Source: Pyronema omphalodes | Lineage: Eukaryota > Ascomycota > Pezizomycetes > Pezizales > Pyronemataceae | NCBI GenBank assembly: GCA_024516155.1 | Contig: JAJJXM010000055.1 | Coordinates: 248,001 to 312,000, forward strand | Length of the DNA stretch: 64,000 bases | Direction of reading: 5' to 3' | Shown: piece after piece, positions 23,195 to 34,762 of the stretch | Position numbering within the stretch: position 1 is the stretch's first letter | How the letters are laid out: each line of letters starts with the position of its first letter | Notes under the pieces: generated by a model | Told to the model about the DNA's origin: nothing | Seen by the model: the letters and a program-made list of their open reading frames with translations, nothing else | The model's database searches: none | Translations under genes and position numbers: made by a program

Positions 23195-24533
23195 TTAGTT
23201 CTTGTAGTAGTAGGTCTCCTCAGCGGTACGTCCACGCATCCACTTGGGCTCAGAGCCAGGGACGTAGATGTCCTTGAAGAGAACGTCGGCGTTGGCCTCA
23301 GGAACGGGGGAAGCCTCAGCCTCCTTGACGTGCTGGTCGACCATCATGCGAGCCTCGCGGTCGAGCTGCTTGAGCTCATCCTCAGAGCAGACAGACCACT
23401 CCATGATGTGCTTCTTGAGACCGGAGATGGGGTCCTGGGTGGAACGCATCTGGAGAATCTCGTCACGGGAACGGTAGGTGGTTCCGGGGTCGGACATGGA
23501 GTGACCTCCGTATCTATAGGTGACGAACTCCAAAACGATGGGTCCCTTTCCGGAGGTGACGTACTCCTTGGCAAAGGCGGAGGCCTGCTTGACGGCGAGA
23601 ACGTCCATTCCGTTGACCTTAAGACCAGGAATGTACTGTCCACGCTTGTAGTACTCAGTCAAGGCGGAGGCACGGCTGGCAGCGGTACCCATTCCGTACT
23701 TGTTGTTCTCACAAGCGAAAACGCAAGGAACGTCCCAGAGCTTGGCCATGTTGTAGGCCTCGAAGACCTGTCCCTGGTTGGCGGCTCCGTCTCCGTAAAG
23801 GGCGAAGCAGGTGTTCTTCTTTCCCTCGTACTTCATGGCGAAAGCAACACCGGCACCGACGGGAACCTGGGCTCCGACAATACCGTTTCCTCCGTAGAAG
23901 TTCTTAGTGAACATGTGCATGGATCCTCCCTTTCCCTTGGCAATTCCGTCCTTGCGTCCAAGAAGCTCAGCGATGACGCTCTTGACGGTGGCACCACGAA
24001 GGTAGGCGAAACCGTGGCAACGGTAGGCAGTGATGATGGCGTCCTCCTTGGTGATCGCGTGCTCGATACCGGTAGCGATAGCCTCCTGTCCAGTGGAAAG
24101 ATGGCAGAAACCACGGATCTCCTTCTGCTTGTAGAGACCGTCGGCAGCAAGCTCCATACGTCTAATCCAAGGTCAATTCTGCTCCGAAAATTTGAGCGCG
24201 AAAAGATTATACCTGATGGAGGTCATGTCGTAGTACATCTGCTTCATCTCCGCCTTGGTGGTCTGGAACTCGAGGGAGGGGACATCGAGTTCGTATCCCT
24301 CGAAAGAAGCGGGGTTAAGCTTGATGGTGAAGGGCTTGTCGTCCTCCTGTTCAAAATTGTTAATTTTTGTCGCGGTTGTGCAGCTGTTTGAGCAAACGTA
24401 CACTAGGGACTCCGTTTACAACGCTTGAACCAGCAGCATCGGTGGTGACAGTTCTGGCAGCGAAGGGGCGAACGACGAACTGGCTGCGGAGAGGGGCGGC
24501 GAGCCTGGCGGCACGGAAGGAACGGGCCAACAT
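23195..24533 (-). CDS. PDA1: Pyruvate dehydrogenase E1 component, alpha subunit, mitochondrial
   Basis: Three exons on the minus strand, 24533-24402, 24346-24213 and 24161-23195, give 410 aa, the usual length of fungal PDA1. With the beta subunit it decarboxylates pyruvate using thiamine diphosphate and passes the acetyl group to E2, making acetyl-CoA in the matrix. The N-terminus ([19 protein letters not shown]) is a typical arginine-rich mitochondrial presequence. Visible motifs are [20 protein letters not shown], the TPP-binding [15 protein letters not shown] followed by NNKYGMGT, and the phosphorylation loop [12 protein letters not shown] with TTYRSRDE, where E1 kinases act in other eukaryotes. 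Donors are GTACGT and GTATAA; acceptors are ACAG and TTAG. Codon use is as biased as in the ACH1-type gene, and the antisense strand has a long open frame that is only a shadow. Confidence 0.97.
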
Positions 24534-27500
24534 CTTTAGTTGAATGAAGGGAGGTCGAATCTTGATGAAAGAAAAGAGATTCCCAAAGGTAGAGGTGGTG
24601 GAGAGCTGAGGTGGGAAGAAGCGGCGGCGTTAACTACAGTTCCGTGCAGGAAAAATGTTGAGAGTAGGCTAGCCGTATATGGTTAGATTACGTCATGTTC
24701 ACGACTATTCACTCGAGAAAAAGGTCCCTTTAACGACTGATTAAAAGGTATTTAGATGTTTTTTAAGCTGGAGAATGATAATATATTATCTGAAATTCAT
24801 ATATAATTGATTGTTGTCTGTGAAAGCACTCAAAAACAACAAATATTGCTGAATATATGCATATTGCCACCCACGTTTGATCTCCGAACATTGTATAAAA
24901 TTGATATCGCTGTATAAAAGCCCCAGAACACAGTAATATCGCATATAAAACTCGTAGAATTTTGTGAATTTTTTGTGGAATTTTCGGATCACGATAAGGG
25001 CAACAGACAGGGCTTCAGGCTGAATAAACCCCACAATGCTTCGCCTCCTCATTTAACCCCCCCTCTTGCTCCACATCTTCCTTTGTCGTTGAATTTTTTT
25101 CTCGCATCGTAGGCCGTCGTGCGAAGATTTCATGACTACGGTTCAAGGTTCACTCAGACACCCGCTTACAAAGTCCGGGACATGGTCAGGACAAATGTCC
25201 GATAATCCCAAGCCTTTACGAGAGTTTATACACAAATGCCGCACGTTGGCACCGCCCCCACGGTTGATCTCCATTATCTTATCGGGCCCAAGAAACCCCC
25301 ACCGCTTTCAACTCCGATAGGTCTCCGAAGTATGGGGAAGGTCATCGCACCTTCAACTCGGGATCCCGATGTCTCCAAAATCATCACGGGATCACAAATC
25401 AAATCCAGTTTATGGCAACTTTGGTGGGTTAGGTGATTCTCACAGGGCGGAAGCTAGAATGCTCCACTAGCCAAGTCTACCACTCTAAAAGAGTTTTGCT
25501 CTAAAATCGGCGGATTGCGGTGTTCTACACGTTCCAGGCTATCAAAAGCTTTCGGCGCTATCCGAGAGCTATGGGCAGATCACTCAGGTGAAGCTCGACA
25601 AAGTCCGAAAAAGTCTGAAAAAGTTCAGAAAAAACGTAAAAGAGTGAAGAGTTGAAATGATTGTATCGCCAATATGGGAGCGAAAGTACAACACAGCACT
25701 CGCGGTGTATGTTGCTCCATGTATGTAGCTCCATCTTGTAATTGACGAATCAAGATTCTAGTTCATGCACCCTCCACGAGCCTCAAACGCGTTAGTGCGT
25801 AGGATCCGCGACGAGCCACAGTGCATTGACGTCAACGGTGATCTCTCATCATAAATCCTCCCTCAGCTCACGAAACAGTCATTTCCAATTTGTCCTTTCG
25901 AAGACTATGGGAGTCTTTCAACGTGTGACACCTGAGGGATATACTACTGCGAACAGTCGACTCCGGAGGTCAAATCGAACGCGTTGAAGACCTTCTTTTC
26001 AACCTATGAAAACTTTTATCATGAAGGCGAAGCTTGATGGCAACTCAGTAATATGCTTCTTTGGTACTCAAAGCTTAGTTCTTCGCATAAGTCACGGGCT
26101 AATTGAGCTTCTAGGATCAGACTTGATTCACCACGAGTTGCGTGACACAGCTTTGACATCGTGATCAGTTCGGAGTCTGTTCATTCAGCAAGAAAGCTGT
26201 CTTTCCGTCTCATACAAGATGTCACAAGGAAATATCGGCCAAAAATACTCAGATCTGAACAGAATTCCGCCGAGAGCCCCATTCAATGTACTGAAAGCTT
26301 TATCACTTCACCATCGTGAAGTACGATTGAGTCTCATCTTCGGACCCGCCCCTGAAATTCAATGGAGCAACGGCCTCAATCTGAAACTTCTTCTAGTCCC
26401 ATGTTAGACCCTAGATGAAATGTCAGCCCAACGGAGGATCCATCTCTGGTCAGAACGACATTGAGGCCACAATTCTACATACGAAGAGCTTTCGTTACTT
26501 CACCAGTGTGAAGGAACATCGGGTCTCATCTCCAAAGAAGCTTCTTACATTCAATGGAGCAACGGTATCAATCTGGCACTTCTTTTATTCCTATAAGACT
26601 CTAGAAGAATGGCCTGCTTAATGAACCACACATATCTGCCCAGAACACCATCGAGGTCTCCATTCTATGTACCAAGAGCTCTATCACTTCACCACCGTGA
26701 AAGGCAATTGAGTCTCATCTTCATAGCATGAGCCCTATCCATTACTTCTTGGTATATAAGCCGCAAGCTTTATACCCATTAATCTCCAAGAATTTCACAG
26801 CGGTTCCCCTTCCCCCCTCATCAAGAGCGGTTTCCCCACAACATGAAGCCATTGTGGCCTCGGCACTGGGGGATCTCGGCAAATAAAACTTTTCTCTCCC
26901 CATCTCTGAGCTCAGCTGTCTCTCATCATCAGCACCGTCACCACCAGCGAGATCATCATCACCATCATCGGACTTCACTAGAGGTCTACTCTCGATCACG
27001 ACGCTTGTGGAATTGCAACTTTATAAAGGAACCGGAAGCAACAAGAGGAAAAAGACAACAATAGGCGGCGTCTTCAGGCTGGCTGAAGCTTCTGTGAAGC
27101 AGCTTTAGCTGGCCTGGGGAGATAGATGAAAGGAAAGGTGAGCTCCAACCATCCTGATGATGGAGATTAAGGGTTAGAAGCTGATGGATGTCGTCTCGTT
27201 GAGGTTGTCGTGACAGGTCATAGTCATTTCAGCCAAGAGGGAGCCATGGGATTGAGACACCGTGGCTTCCTGTTATGACAAGCTCTTAATATCAACACCA
27301 TCATCACCATCATCACCAACACGAAGATATCCAAAAAGGTAAGTACCACGAAGTTAAGTAGATGTTTCTTATTTGCTAACCTAAGGCCTAACCTATGATA
27401 TCTAGTAAAGACAGAAATTCCCACAATCCATCCTATACCAAACGCAAGATTTCCGAAGATTTATACAGCATGAAGAATAGTAAAGCGCCTCAACACACCA

Positions 27501-27807
27501 GGTTCGCCGACCTGATGTGGACATGATGATAAGAGAAAGAAAAAAATAAAAGCAAAGAAAGTAGCCAAATGATATGCAGTAACCAACCAGTAACCAACAA
27601 CACCGAACATCGAAACAATACAGACCAGCAAAGGAAATAAAGAACATAGTAATTAACGGTCGATAAAAACAATGCTGAAAGTGTCGTTTAGTCGTAACGG
27701 TCATAACAGGATACTGAAGGAAGTCGATGATACTCGACATCTATATTTATCATCAGCCACTGAATCAGGAACGGATTTATCATACTAGGAGGAGAAGCAA
27801 CTTACAT
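24534..27807. other. Gene-poor 3.3-kb region with tandem repeats
   Basis: Left half (24.5-26.2 kb): no credible gene. 26280-26725 holds a degenerate 190-bp tandem repeat, listed separately. 26.9-27.3 kb has short CAT/CAC-rich stretches that would give histidine runs but no supported gene. The final 500 bases are the 3' flank of the next minus-strand gene. Confidence 0.5.
26280..26725. repeat. Degenerate tandem repeat, period about 190 bp, 2.4 copies
   Basis: Units start near 26281, 26472 and 26662. Each begins ATTC(A/T)A(T)GTAC, followed by a TCACTTCACCA(C/T)CGTGAA-like segment, CATTCAATGGAGCAACGG (in copies 1 and 2) and a segment resembling GCCCAGAACACCATCGAGG. Divergence is about 20 percent by eye. 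The repeated GTGAAG/CTTCAC core makes a short imperfect palindrome in each unit. Confidence 0.75.
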
Positions 27808-28668
27808 TTACTGCTGGAAGTAACGGAGCATGTTATCGTAAATCTGCTGGTTGAGAGCCATATCGACCATGGCATCATCAAGGTTGACACCGATAGGCAA
27901 GTAAGGAATGTTATGCTGAGGAGCAGGGGCCGCAGCAACAGGCGGGTTGGCACCAGGGAAGGCAATCCAGCCACCTCCAGGGGCAGCAACAACAGGGCCA
28001 GCCAGAGGCGCAGGAATGACCGGGGCCGGAGCCGGGGCAGGAATGACGCCGGGAGCAATGCCGGGGAGGTTACCCAAGGGCCAGACAGCAGGGGCAAGGG
28101 GAACATTGTTGGCGGCGTTCTGAGCAATGCGAGCGTGGACTGCAGCCTGGAAGGCAGCAGCGTTGTTGGCAGCGGTGATGGCGGCGTTGTTGGCGGCAAT
28201 AGCATCATTAGAAGCCTTGATTTGCGCCTCCAAGGCACCCCAGGTGACGGCTCCATCCCAGGAAAGTGGGGGAGGAGCGGAGATAAGGGTACCACCGGGT
28301 GGGAGGATCTGACGCTCGAGGTGGGAGGTTGGAGTAGTGGGAATAGGGTTGGGATACCCAGCAGGCCAAGTGTACTGACCGGCACCGAAGAGGGCGGGGA
28401 ACCCGGCCGCAGCTCCAGCTCCAGCGTGGGGAAGAGCCATGACACGCTCGTTGGTAACAAGGTTGCCGTCGTGAACCTTCGGGCAGTCGCGGGACTCTCC
28501 GACTAGTTGTCCGTTCTTCCAGACCGGGTAGTAGCGAAGCTCCCGGTTGGCGTCGTTGGTGTGGTCGACATCAAGAACGCGGAAGGGGAGGTCGAGCTCG
28601 GCGGGGATGCTGCCGTCCGCGTTGACGGGGATGACTACCTCGGCGGGCCAAACGCGTTCGTAAGGCAT
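27808..28668 (-). CDS. Ala/Pro-rich hypothetical protein, 286 aa
   Basis: One intronless minus-strand frame from ATG (MPYERVWPAEVVIPVNADG) to TAA/TAG at 27808. The N-terminal 80 residues look folded and contain FRVLDVDHTNDANRELRYYP and a WKNGQLVGESRDCP segment. The middle and C-terminal parts are low-complexity, rich in Ala, Pro and Asn, with an Ala/Asn helix (NDAIAANNAAITAANNAAAF) and repeated PAPAPAPV/APGG. The end (GVNLDDAMVDMALNQQIYDN) is a predicted helix. I know no family. The G/C content and codon use are higher than in the flanks, which supports a real gene. It has no signal peptide or membrane segment. Confidence 0.72.
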   Translation of the reverse strand: MPYERVWPAEVVIPVNADGSIPAELDLPFRVLDVDHTNDANRELRYYPVWKNGQLVGESRDCPKVHDGNLVTNERVMALPHAGAGAAAGFPALFGAGQYTWPAGYPNPIPTTPTSHLERQILPPGGTLISAPPPLSWDGAVTWGALEAQIKASNDAIAANNAAITAANNAAAFQAAVHARIAQNAANNVPLAPAVWPLGNLPGIAPGVIPAPAPAPVIPAPLAGPVVAAPGGGWIAFPGANPPVAAAPAPQHNIPYLPIGVNLDDAMVDMALNQQIYDNMLRYFQQ

Positions 28669-30958
28669 CTTGTCGTTTGGGAAAGAAAGGATAAAAGATT
28701 AAAAAGGATATAAAATGAAGGTGGGTGTGGAAGTTGGATACGAAAAAAGAGTGTTGTTACCGAAACGAATGTTGTATACGGTTGTCCGTGAAGAGAAAGG
28801 AAAAAGAAGGAAGAGGTGCGGGAGGGGGGGTTTATGTAGGGAAGCCAGAGCCTATCAGATGAGAGCTGCCCATAATAAAATTTGTCTTGTTAACGATGGG
28901 AAAATGGGCTGTGCAAATCGAGGGGGCCATTCACGTCCCGTCACTCGTTATCACCATTTACGTGTCCTTCCTCTGACAACTCACGCAAGGAATTCAAATC
29001 TTGTTTTCTCCAGACTATAATGGACGCCCAAGAATCTTTGGGAACGATTGTAGAAACAAATATTAAGCAGGCTCAGAGAGTGGTCTACTTGGAGTTCGAT
29101 CTTCACCGGTACTCGACGTGATACTCGGCCTTCACCAGGTTCAGACCATGTAGTTTCTCTATTTGACAGACAGATACATACGCGTTACGTTACCAAACTA
29201 CAAATGATACAGAAAAACATGTATTCGTGGCAACAGAAGCAAATATAACGCTGGCAGAGACAATTTATCTACTTTCATTCCGTGTTCACTTTGATACCAC
29301 TGAGGGTCGAAGATAGTATTTTCCAATTCACCAATAACCTACACTGCATCTAGGCGTGAAACCATAACACGTTTTCACCAGTAACAGAATTATCTTTCAC
29401 GATACAGTATTTTTAACAAATACTGGATAGATATAATAAAGCTTAACTATAACTACAAATACACGAGGAGGTTCTTTTGACGAATCATACGCTGGCCGGG
29501 GTCTAAAAGGACCATGAAAGACAGCAAGTTTCTGTGTACAGTCAGTAATATTCATGCAGACTAGGGGTCAACATATGTCCACCATTTGAAGCCAATGGGG
29601 GGGTCTATACTGCATCTAGGCCCGAAATAAAAGACGGCCTCACAAATCATGCAATTATTTTTCATGATACAGTAATTTCTATGAATACTGGAGAGATAAA
29701 TAAAGCTTAGCTTTAGCTTCATGAACATGAGGAGGTATCTGTATACGGGCAGCAATGGATATGTAACTGAAGGGTCCAAACTTGACCATCTAGATTCAAC
29801 GGAAGGAGGGATACATATCAGCTTTACTTGCGGTCTGTGGAGATTGGGAAAGGGCTGCATGGATCTATGATTGATGTGGAAATATGGAGTAAATATGGAG
29901 ATTTGTCTGCTTGTAGTTAGATTTCAATCAGCACTCAATATGATAGCATCATTGGTTAATAGGAAATGCTTTGATTCATGCAATATAAACTCTGCGGATA
30001 CTTTAGTGAATGTAATAGCCCGTATTCAAGATCGAGTTGAGAGTACAGGATTTAAGATTGTTTATCTGCGTAATTTCTCGTGTTAATTCATATAATTTCA
30101 ACCTTTGAATACAACAGTTAATGTTACATATTATCAAGGTCTGTCGTCCCTTCTTAAATTCACGTAACTTCATGAACCGACATCTGAAGCTGATCATGAA
30201 ATTCAGTTTTCATTCGTCACTAATAAACACTGGCGTGGGTTTTGTTTTGACCACTAGCCAAGCTTTAATCCCTATGATCACACCCGATTCGAATTGACCT
30301 ATTGGTCGCGGTGGCGGTGGAAAAAGAAAGCTATGGAAGTTTGTCGAATGTAACCTTACCTTCTACAGGTGGTCTGCTGTCGTGTGGTCCGTGTAACAAT
30401 CTACATATCAGTACTGGGTTTGATTTTTGTTTGAATGGTTAAGAATAATTCGTCAATTTGTTTACAAACGCGTATTGTTTAATCTAATTCTTACTTTCTG
30501 CGTTCGTGGCGGGGTCAAGTGTTTGGTCTTGTGCTGCTGCGCCAATCCATAGCTGCTGCCTGTTGTTCCTTCAGCGGGGTCCTGCGACAACTTGCTGTTT
30601 TTGGATTGGCTCCAAGCAGCTGCTGGACCCCCGCAGCAGGGGTCTGTAAAACAACCTCTGCCACCGCATTGAAGCAGCACCAGCCCGCCAGGTGGGTTGT
30701 ATATATCGACCCCACACTCTCTGTCATCCTCCTTCCAACACTTCCCACCTCCACTGCTTCAACATCCGGCCCCGACACTACGAGAGTTGCGTTTGGTGAA
30801 CACAGCGAGCTTTAAACCTTAAGAGAATACCCCACCAAGACAAGTAACTACATCCTGTCCTACACTGAAGCTTCCTGCCATCTTCCAAAGCTTCTACGAG
30901 TGTGCTGAAATCGTGTACTGACTTCCATCCTCCTCTATCTCAGAACATCACATCTATC
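28669..30958. other. Intergenic region with a diverged 267-bp repeat
   Basis: About 2.3 kb. The first 300 bases are the upstream region of the 286-aa gene. 29340-29741 holds two diverged repeats. 30.5-30.96 kb is the leader region of the RGG-type gene and contains CAGCAGCTGCTGG and GGACCCCCGCAGCAGGGG palindromic G/C-rich stretches. No gene is called. Confidence 0.5.
29340..29741. repeat. Diverged direct repeat, two copies about 267 bp apart
   Basis: The segment 29340-29475 (ACACTGCATCTAGGC.., TTTCACGATACAGTA, ATAAAGCTTAACTA, ACACGAGGAGGT) recurs at about 29606-29741 as ATACTGCATCTAGGC.., TTTCATGATACAGTAA, ATAAAGCTTAGCTT, ACATGAGGAGGT. The two are about 75-80 percent similar by eye and do not encode an open frame. 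Confidence 0.6.
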
Positions 30959-32824
30959 ATGATGTCTACTGTTCCTCTCGGTGAGAGCAACGCCAACAAG
31001 GCTGTCAAGCCACCCAGACGACGAGGTCCCAAGAAGCAGCTTGGTGATGTTACCAAGGGCTCTGAGACCACTACCTCCACCCCCGCCCCCGCGACTCCCG
31101 TCGAGACTGTTCACGTCGAGAATATTGCGTTGGAGCCTCCTAAGCTTGAGAGAAACGAGCGGGAGTCTTTGAAGGATCTCTCCAAGTAAGATCTCCGACT
31201 AGTGTGATGAAGCTATGGCACAGGTGTCCCTTTCCACACAGCTCGCTAACTTTACTACCCGTCATAGGAGATTGAAGAGACACACCAAGAAGCTTGTAAG
31301 TAGCTTACCACTCTACCTTTTACCGTTGTCAAGTTATTTTACTGGCTCGGACTAACCACACCACAGGCGGACATCAAGCGCTCCGAGGATAAGATCAAGG
31401 ATCTTCCCGATGGAGAGAGGGAGACTACACTCGTAATCAATGCCGACGAACGCCGCAAGATCAAGGAGAAGCGTATCACCGAGGCCGTTGCCAAGGAGCT
31501 TCAGGAGATTCACGACAAACTCCAGTCATGTGTCGAGGCGGAAGATAAGATCATTGACAACCAGATTGCTGAGCAGAGACGTTACTACGAGGCTAGGTTG
31601 GCTAAGGAGGTCAAGGAAGCAAAGGAGGAGGGTTATAAGCAGGCAAAGGAGGAGCTGCTTGAGCAGAGCAACGACAGACTTAACACTTTGTTGAAGTTCT
31701 TAAGATTGGCTGGATACAGAAGATCCATCAAAGATGAAAATCCTAATGTTGAGGAGGATGCTGCTATCGAGCATGTCTTGGTCCTTGTCTACTCTGCCGA
31801 CGCTGCCATGGAGGCAAGCATGAAGCTTGCCGATGCTTCTCCTGAGCCTGTCGGGGAGGAGCACACCGTCACCTGTAAGTTTCTTATGTTTTCAACTTTG
31901 CATGACTAATCTAACTATTTTTGTCAAGATGCTCGTCTCAAGGAGCTTGCTCACGCACTCAATATCGACGATGACGAAGAGCCTCAGCCTGAGGCTACCG
32001 ATGCCACTACCGAAGCTCCCGAGAGCGGGTCGACTGCCGTCGTGGCTACCGAAGCCGCCAACGAGACTGAGTCTACCGAGACTACTGCCAACACTGCCGT
32101 TGAGGGAGCACCCAGTGTTACATCCGGACAGGAATTGAGCGGTGGATGGGTAGATGTCAAGCCGGAGGAGGCTCAGCCCACTGAAGAAGGAAGTCCCCTT
32201 GTCGAATCTACTGGAAACGTCCTTCCTGCATCTGCCCAGGACAACAACGACGAGAAGAAGGACGAGTTCAGAGATGTTGCTTCCAAGAGAGGTGGAGGTG
32301 AGAGAGGCGGTAGAGGACGTGGCGGCCCCAGCCGTGGACGTGGACGCGGTGATGGATATAGACCACGCGGACGTGGTGGATACCGTGGCGATTTCGGAGG
32401 AGAGCACCGTCACCACATGGGAGAGCGTCGGGAGGGAGGGGAGCGTCGTGAAGGAGGAGAGCACCGTGAACCCCGCCCGCACCACGAACACCGTGAGCCA
32501 CGTGAGCCATACGAGCCTCGTGAGCCCCGTGAACATCGTGGACCTCGCGAGCCTCGTGAACCCCGCCCGCACCACGAGCACCGTGAGCCACGTGAGCCCC
32601 GTGAATCTCGCGAGCCACGTGAGCCTCGTGAGCCTCGTGAGCCTCGCGAACACCGTCCTCACAATGAACACCGTGGAGAGCACCGTGGAGGATTCCGTGG
32701 CAACGGACGTGGTGGACCCCGTCGCCCTGGACCTCCTCGTGGAGGATCTTTCCGCAACAGTAACAATGGTCACAACCATCAACAACAGCAACAGGATGCC
32801 CCAGCTGCTGTTGCCTCTACCTAA
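30959..32824 (+). CDS. RGG-rich RNA-binding-type protein, YAG7-like / caprin-like
   Basis: Four exons, 30959-31185, 31268-31295, 31367-31874 and 31929-32824, give 552 aa; the second exon is only 28 nt. Donors are GTAAGA, GTAAGT and GTAAGT. The start is a double ATG (MMSTVPLGESN). Residues about 75-250 form a helical, charged domain (SEDKIKDLPDGERETTLVIN, DERRKIKEKRITEAVAKELQ) that I tentatively liken to the YAG7-like dimerisation domain of fungal caprin-type proteins. From about residue 370 come GGG/RGG repeats (GRGRGGPSRGRGRGDGYRPR), then about 65 residues of HREPREPxEP repeats (about 430-495), a second RGG-like block and a Gln run. Such tails bind RNA or ribosomes. The last 28 codons and the 3' flank are duplicated at 38023. 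The gene is convincing; the family name is provisional. Confidence 0.78.
32458..32670 (+). repeat. In-gene minisatellite encoding Arg-Glu-Pro repeats
   Basis: About 210 bp of tandem CCGTGAGCCACGTGAGCC-like units inside the RGG-type gene, encoding REPREP runs with two longer units (REPRPHHEHREP). The DNA units are nearly identical, so length polymorphism by slippage is expected. Confidence 0.8.
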
Positions 32825-34706
32825 GCAATTGGGATGAATATGATAGTTGTTGGCGGGTTGGTGATGGTCATTTGGGAGTTTTATGAAGAAAATGTAGAGG
32901 ATATTCCATGGTTTTGTCTTCAGGTAAAGTTTTCATTCGGTTCATTGCATATGTTCCCTCTTATGGAAGCATTGGGATTGTTTTTCTGATTTCCTTTTGT
33001 GCTTTCTGGTGTACTCATGCGCGGATTTGGGTTTTCTCAGGCGATTGGGTGGGTTTGTTCTACTGGGTGTGCTTTACTGTATTTCGGGTTTCATTTGTCT
33101 CTAGCTCTACGTCATTCCAATGTTAGTTGGCTACATTTTTGTTTCTGTGTTTCATTACTGGATGTTTCAGAGATACCACCATCTATTAAAAAAAGCATTG
33201 GATGTCATCGTTTTCTCTACTCGTGTTTTTCCAAAGTTGATGTTTATGGTGTCGTCGTTGTCTCTTTTCACAGGCTGTTGGAATTTCAGATTTGATGGTG
33301 ATCACTGTCGGTGAAAGATGCCGAGATTGCCTATTCAACCAGACAGCTCAGGCTGGCTGGGGTAGGAAATTCCAAACCAGGTACTCGGGCAGGACAGGGC
33401 AGGACAGGGCAGGGCAGGGCTGGTTGGGTTGAAAGTAGGCAGATGTTAGGGTGGGCGAACGGACGTGGGGAAAGTTTCCGATAACGGACGTCAGATCGGT
33501 TTTGATTGTAACTGCCCTGGTGACGTGTGGGGTATGTGTGGTGGTGGTGGTGGTTGTAATGGGTGCTGCTGCTGATGCTGCTGCTGCTGCTGCTGGGCTA
33601 TGACTATCTCCTGCGGGGAGCACGAGCTTATCACTGGGCACGCCCTTACAAGCCTTTTTCCCCCCCAACGGTTCTTGCAGATCTCCCTTGGATTTGGAGA
33701 AGAGCAGACGGTTCCGACGGGTTCCTGCATCGAAAGAAGGAGAAAAGAAGGGGAAGAAAAAAAAAAGAAGGAAAAAAGAAAAAAAAAAGAAGGAAAAAAA
33801 AAAAGAATGTATGTACCGGAAATCCTGACCGCTTCATCATCCCATCCATGGATTCCGTAGCTTCTATGCAGCTGTCGTGTCTGACTGGACGCACTGTGTT
33901 GCCAGCCACAAACGTTAATTTTTGTCTTGCCCCTGAAGACGGGAAATGGGAATTTTCTGTGCTTCCTGCGAACCATCTCTGTAGATATTTTCTCGAATTT
34001 TCTGTGCTCCTGCGAACCATCTCTGTAGATATTTTCTGTGCTTCCTGCGAACCATCTCTGTAGATATTTTCTCGAATTTTCTGTGCTTCCTGCGAACCAT
34101 CTCTGTAGATATTTTCTCCGACCGAGGGACGATGTAAAGCTTCCTGGCGTTCATCCCTCGCAGCTCCCGGCAAATCAGTGGTTCGCACGATTCCTCTTTG
34201 GATTAGTCTCCACTTTTTGCGAGTAGAGAGCCGAGCTACTCCGTTTTCGGATAAGGCTTGGTACGCATCAGCGCATCGTAGAGGAGAGTCCACCTTCCAC
34301 CGCACATTGCAGCAGGCAGGTAAGCAAAGCAAAGTGGAAAGAAAGCGGAGAGCAACAACCCACAAATCTACCTGTATCTCGCTCACAACCCCCCCCCCCG
34401 CCCCTCGCCACGATACGGAATAAGTCGACCTATTTGTCTTTCTTTTCGACCCCCCATTCAATATTCGAATTATCTTTTTTGTTTCTTGTCTTTTTTTTTA
34501 TTTTTGGCATACATACACAGAAACATACGCATACACACACACGCTGCAGACATACACGCATATTTGTGCCTTCGAGTAACAGCCGAAAAGCAAAAAAAAG
34601 AAGAAGAAGAAGAGACATCAGCCTGTCTGGGCTTGGGGAGAGGCAACTGCGTTAGGAAGAGCACATACATACATACTCTAACCAACACCAGCCAAAACTG
34701 CTGATC
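32742..34706. repeat. Long direct repeat, left copy (1965 bp)
   Basis: This segment recurs at 38023-39979 in the same orientation, offset about 5.28 kb, with near identity; differences are a few substitutions and small length changes in simple repeats. It contains the last 28 codons of the RGG-type gene, its 3' flank, a C/T- and GCT-rich stretch, a purine-rich (GAAAAA) tract, a minisatellite and the presumed promoter and leader of the KDM4-like gene. The left copy is continuous with the RGG-type gene, the right copy with the KDM4-like gene. The ancestral order is therefore likely RGG gene, this segment, KDM4 gene. Confidence 0.93.
33950..34118. repeat. Minisatellite in the left repeat copy, unit 33-45 bp
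   Basis: Four tandem units built on TTCTGTGCTTCCTGCGAACC then ATCTCTGTAGATATTTTCTC. The homologous block in the right copy (39216-39413) has five units, two of them shortened by loss of GATATT. The array lies in the inferred upstream region of the demethylase gene. Confidence 0.88.
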
Positions 34707-34762
34707 TCAAGATTACCTCCACAATCCAACCCACAGCAAAACCCACTGCGATTTCACTCGTA

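Noticed and set aside
23330..24391. 353-codon open frame antisense to PDA1
   Set aside because: Same cause: shadow of codon bias, Ser/Gly/Val/Leu-rich translation, no start context or domain.
27780..28460. 226-codon and 259-codon frames overlapping the 286-aa gene
   Set aside because: Other-frame shadows of the G/C-rich Ala/Pro coding region.
31892..32791. 299-codon frame antisense to the RGG-type gene
   Set aside because: Composition (TRLTRLTWLT repeats) is the antisense of the REPREP repeat; not a gene.
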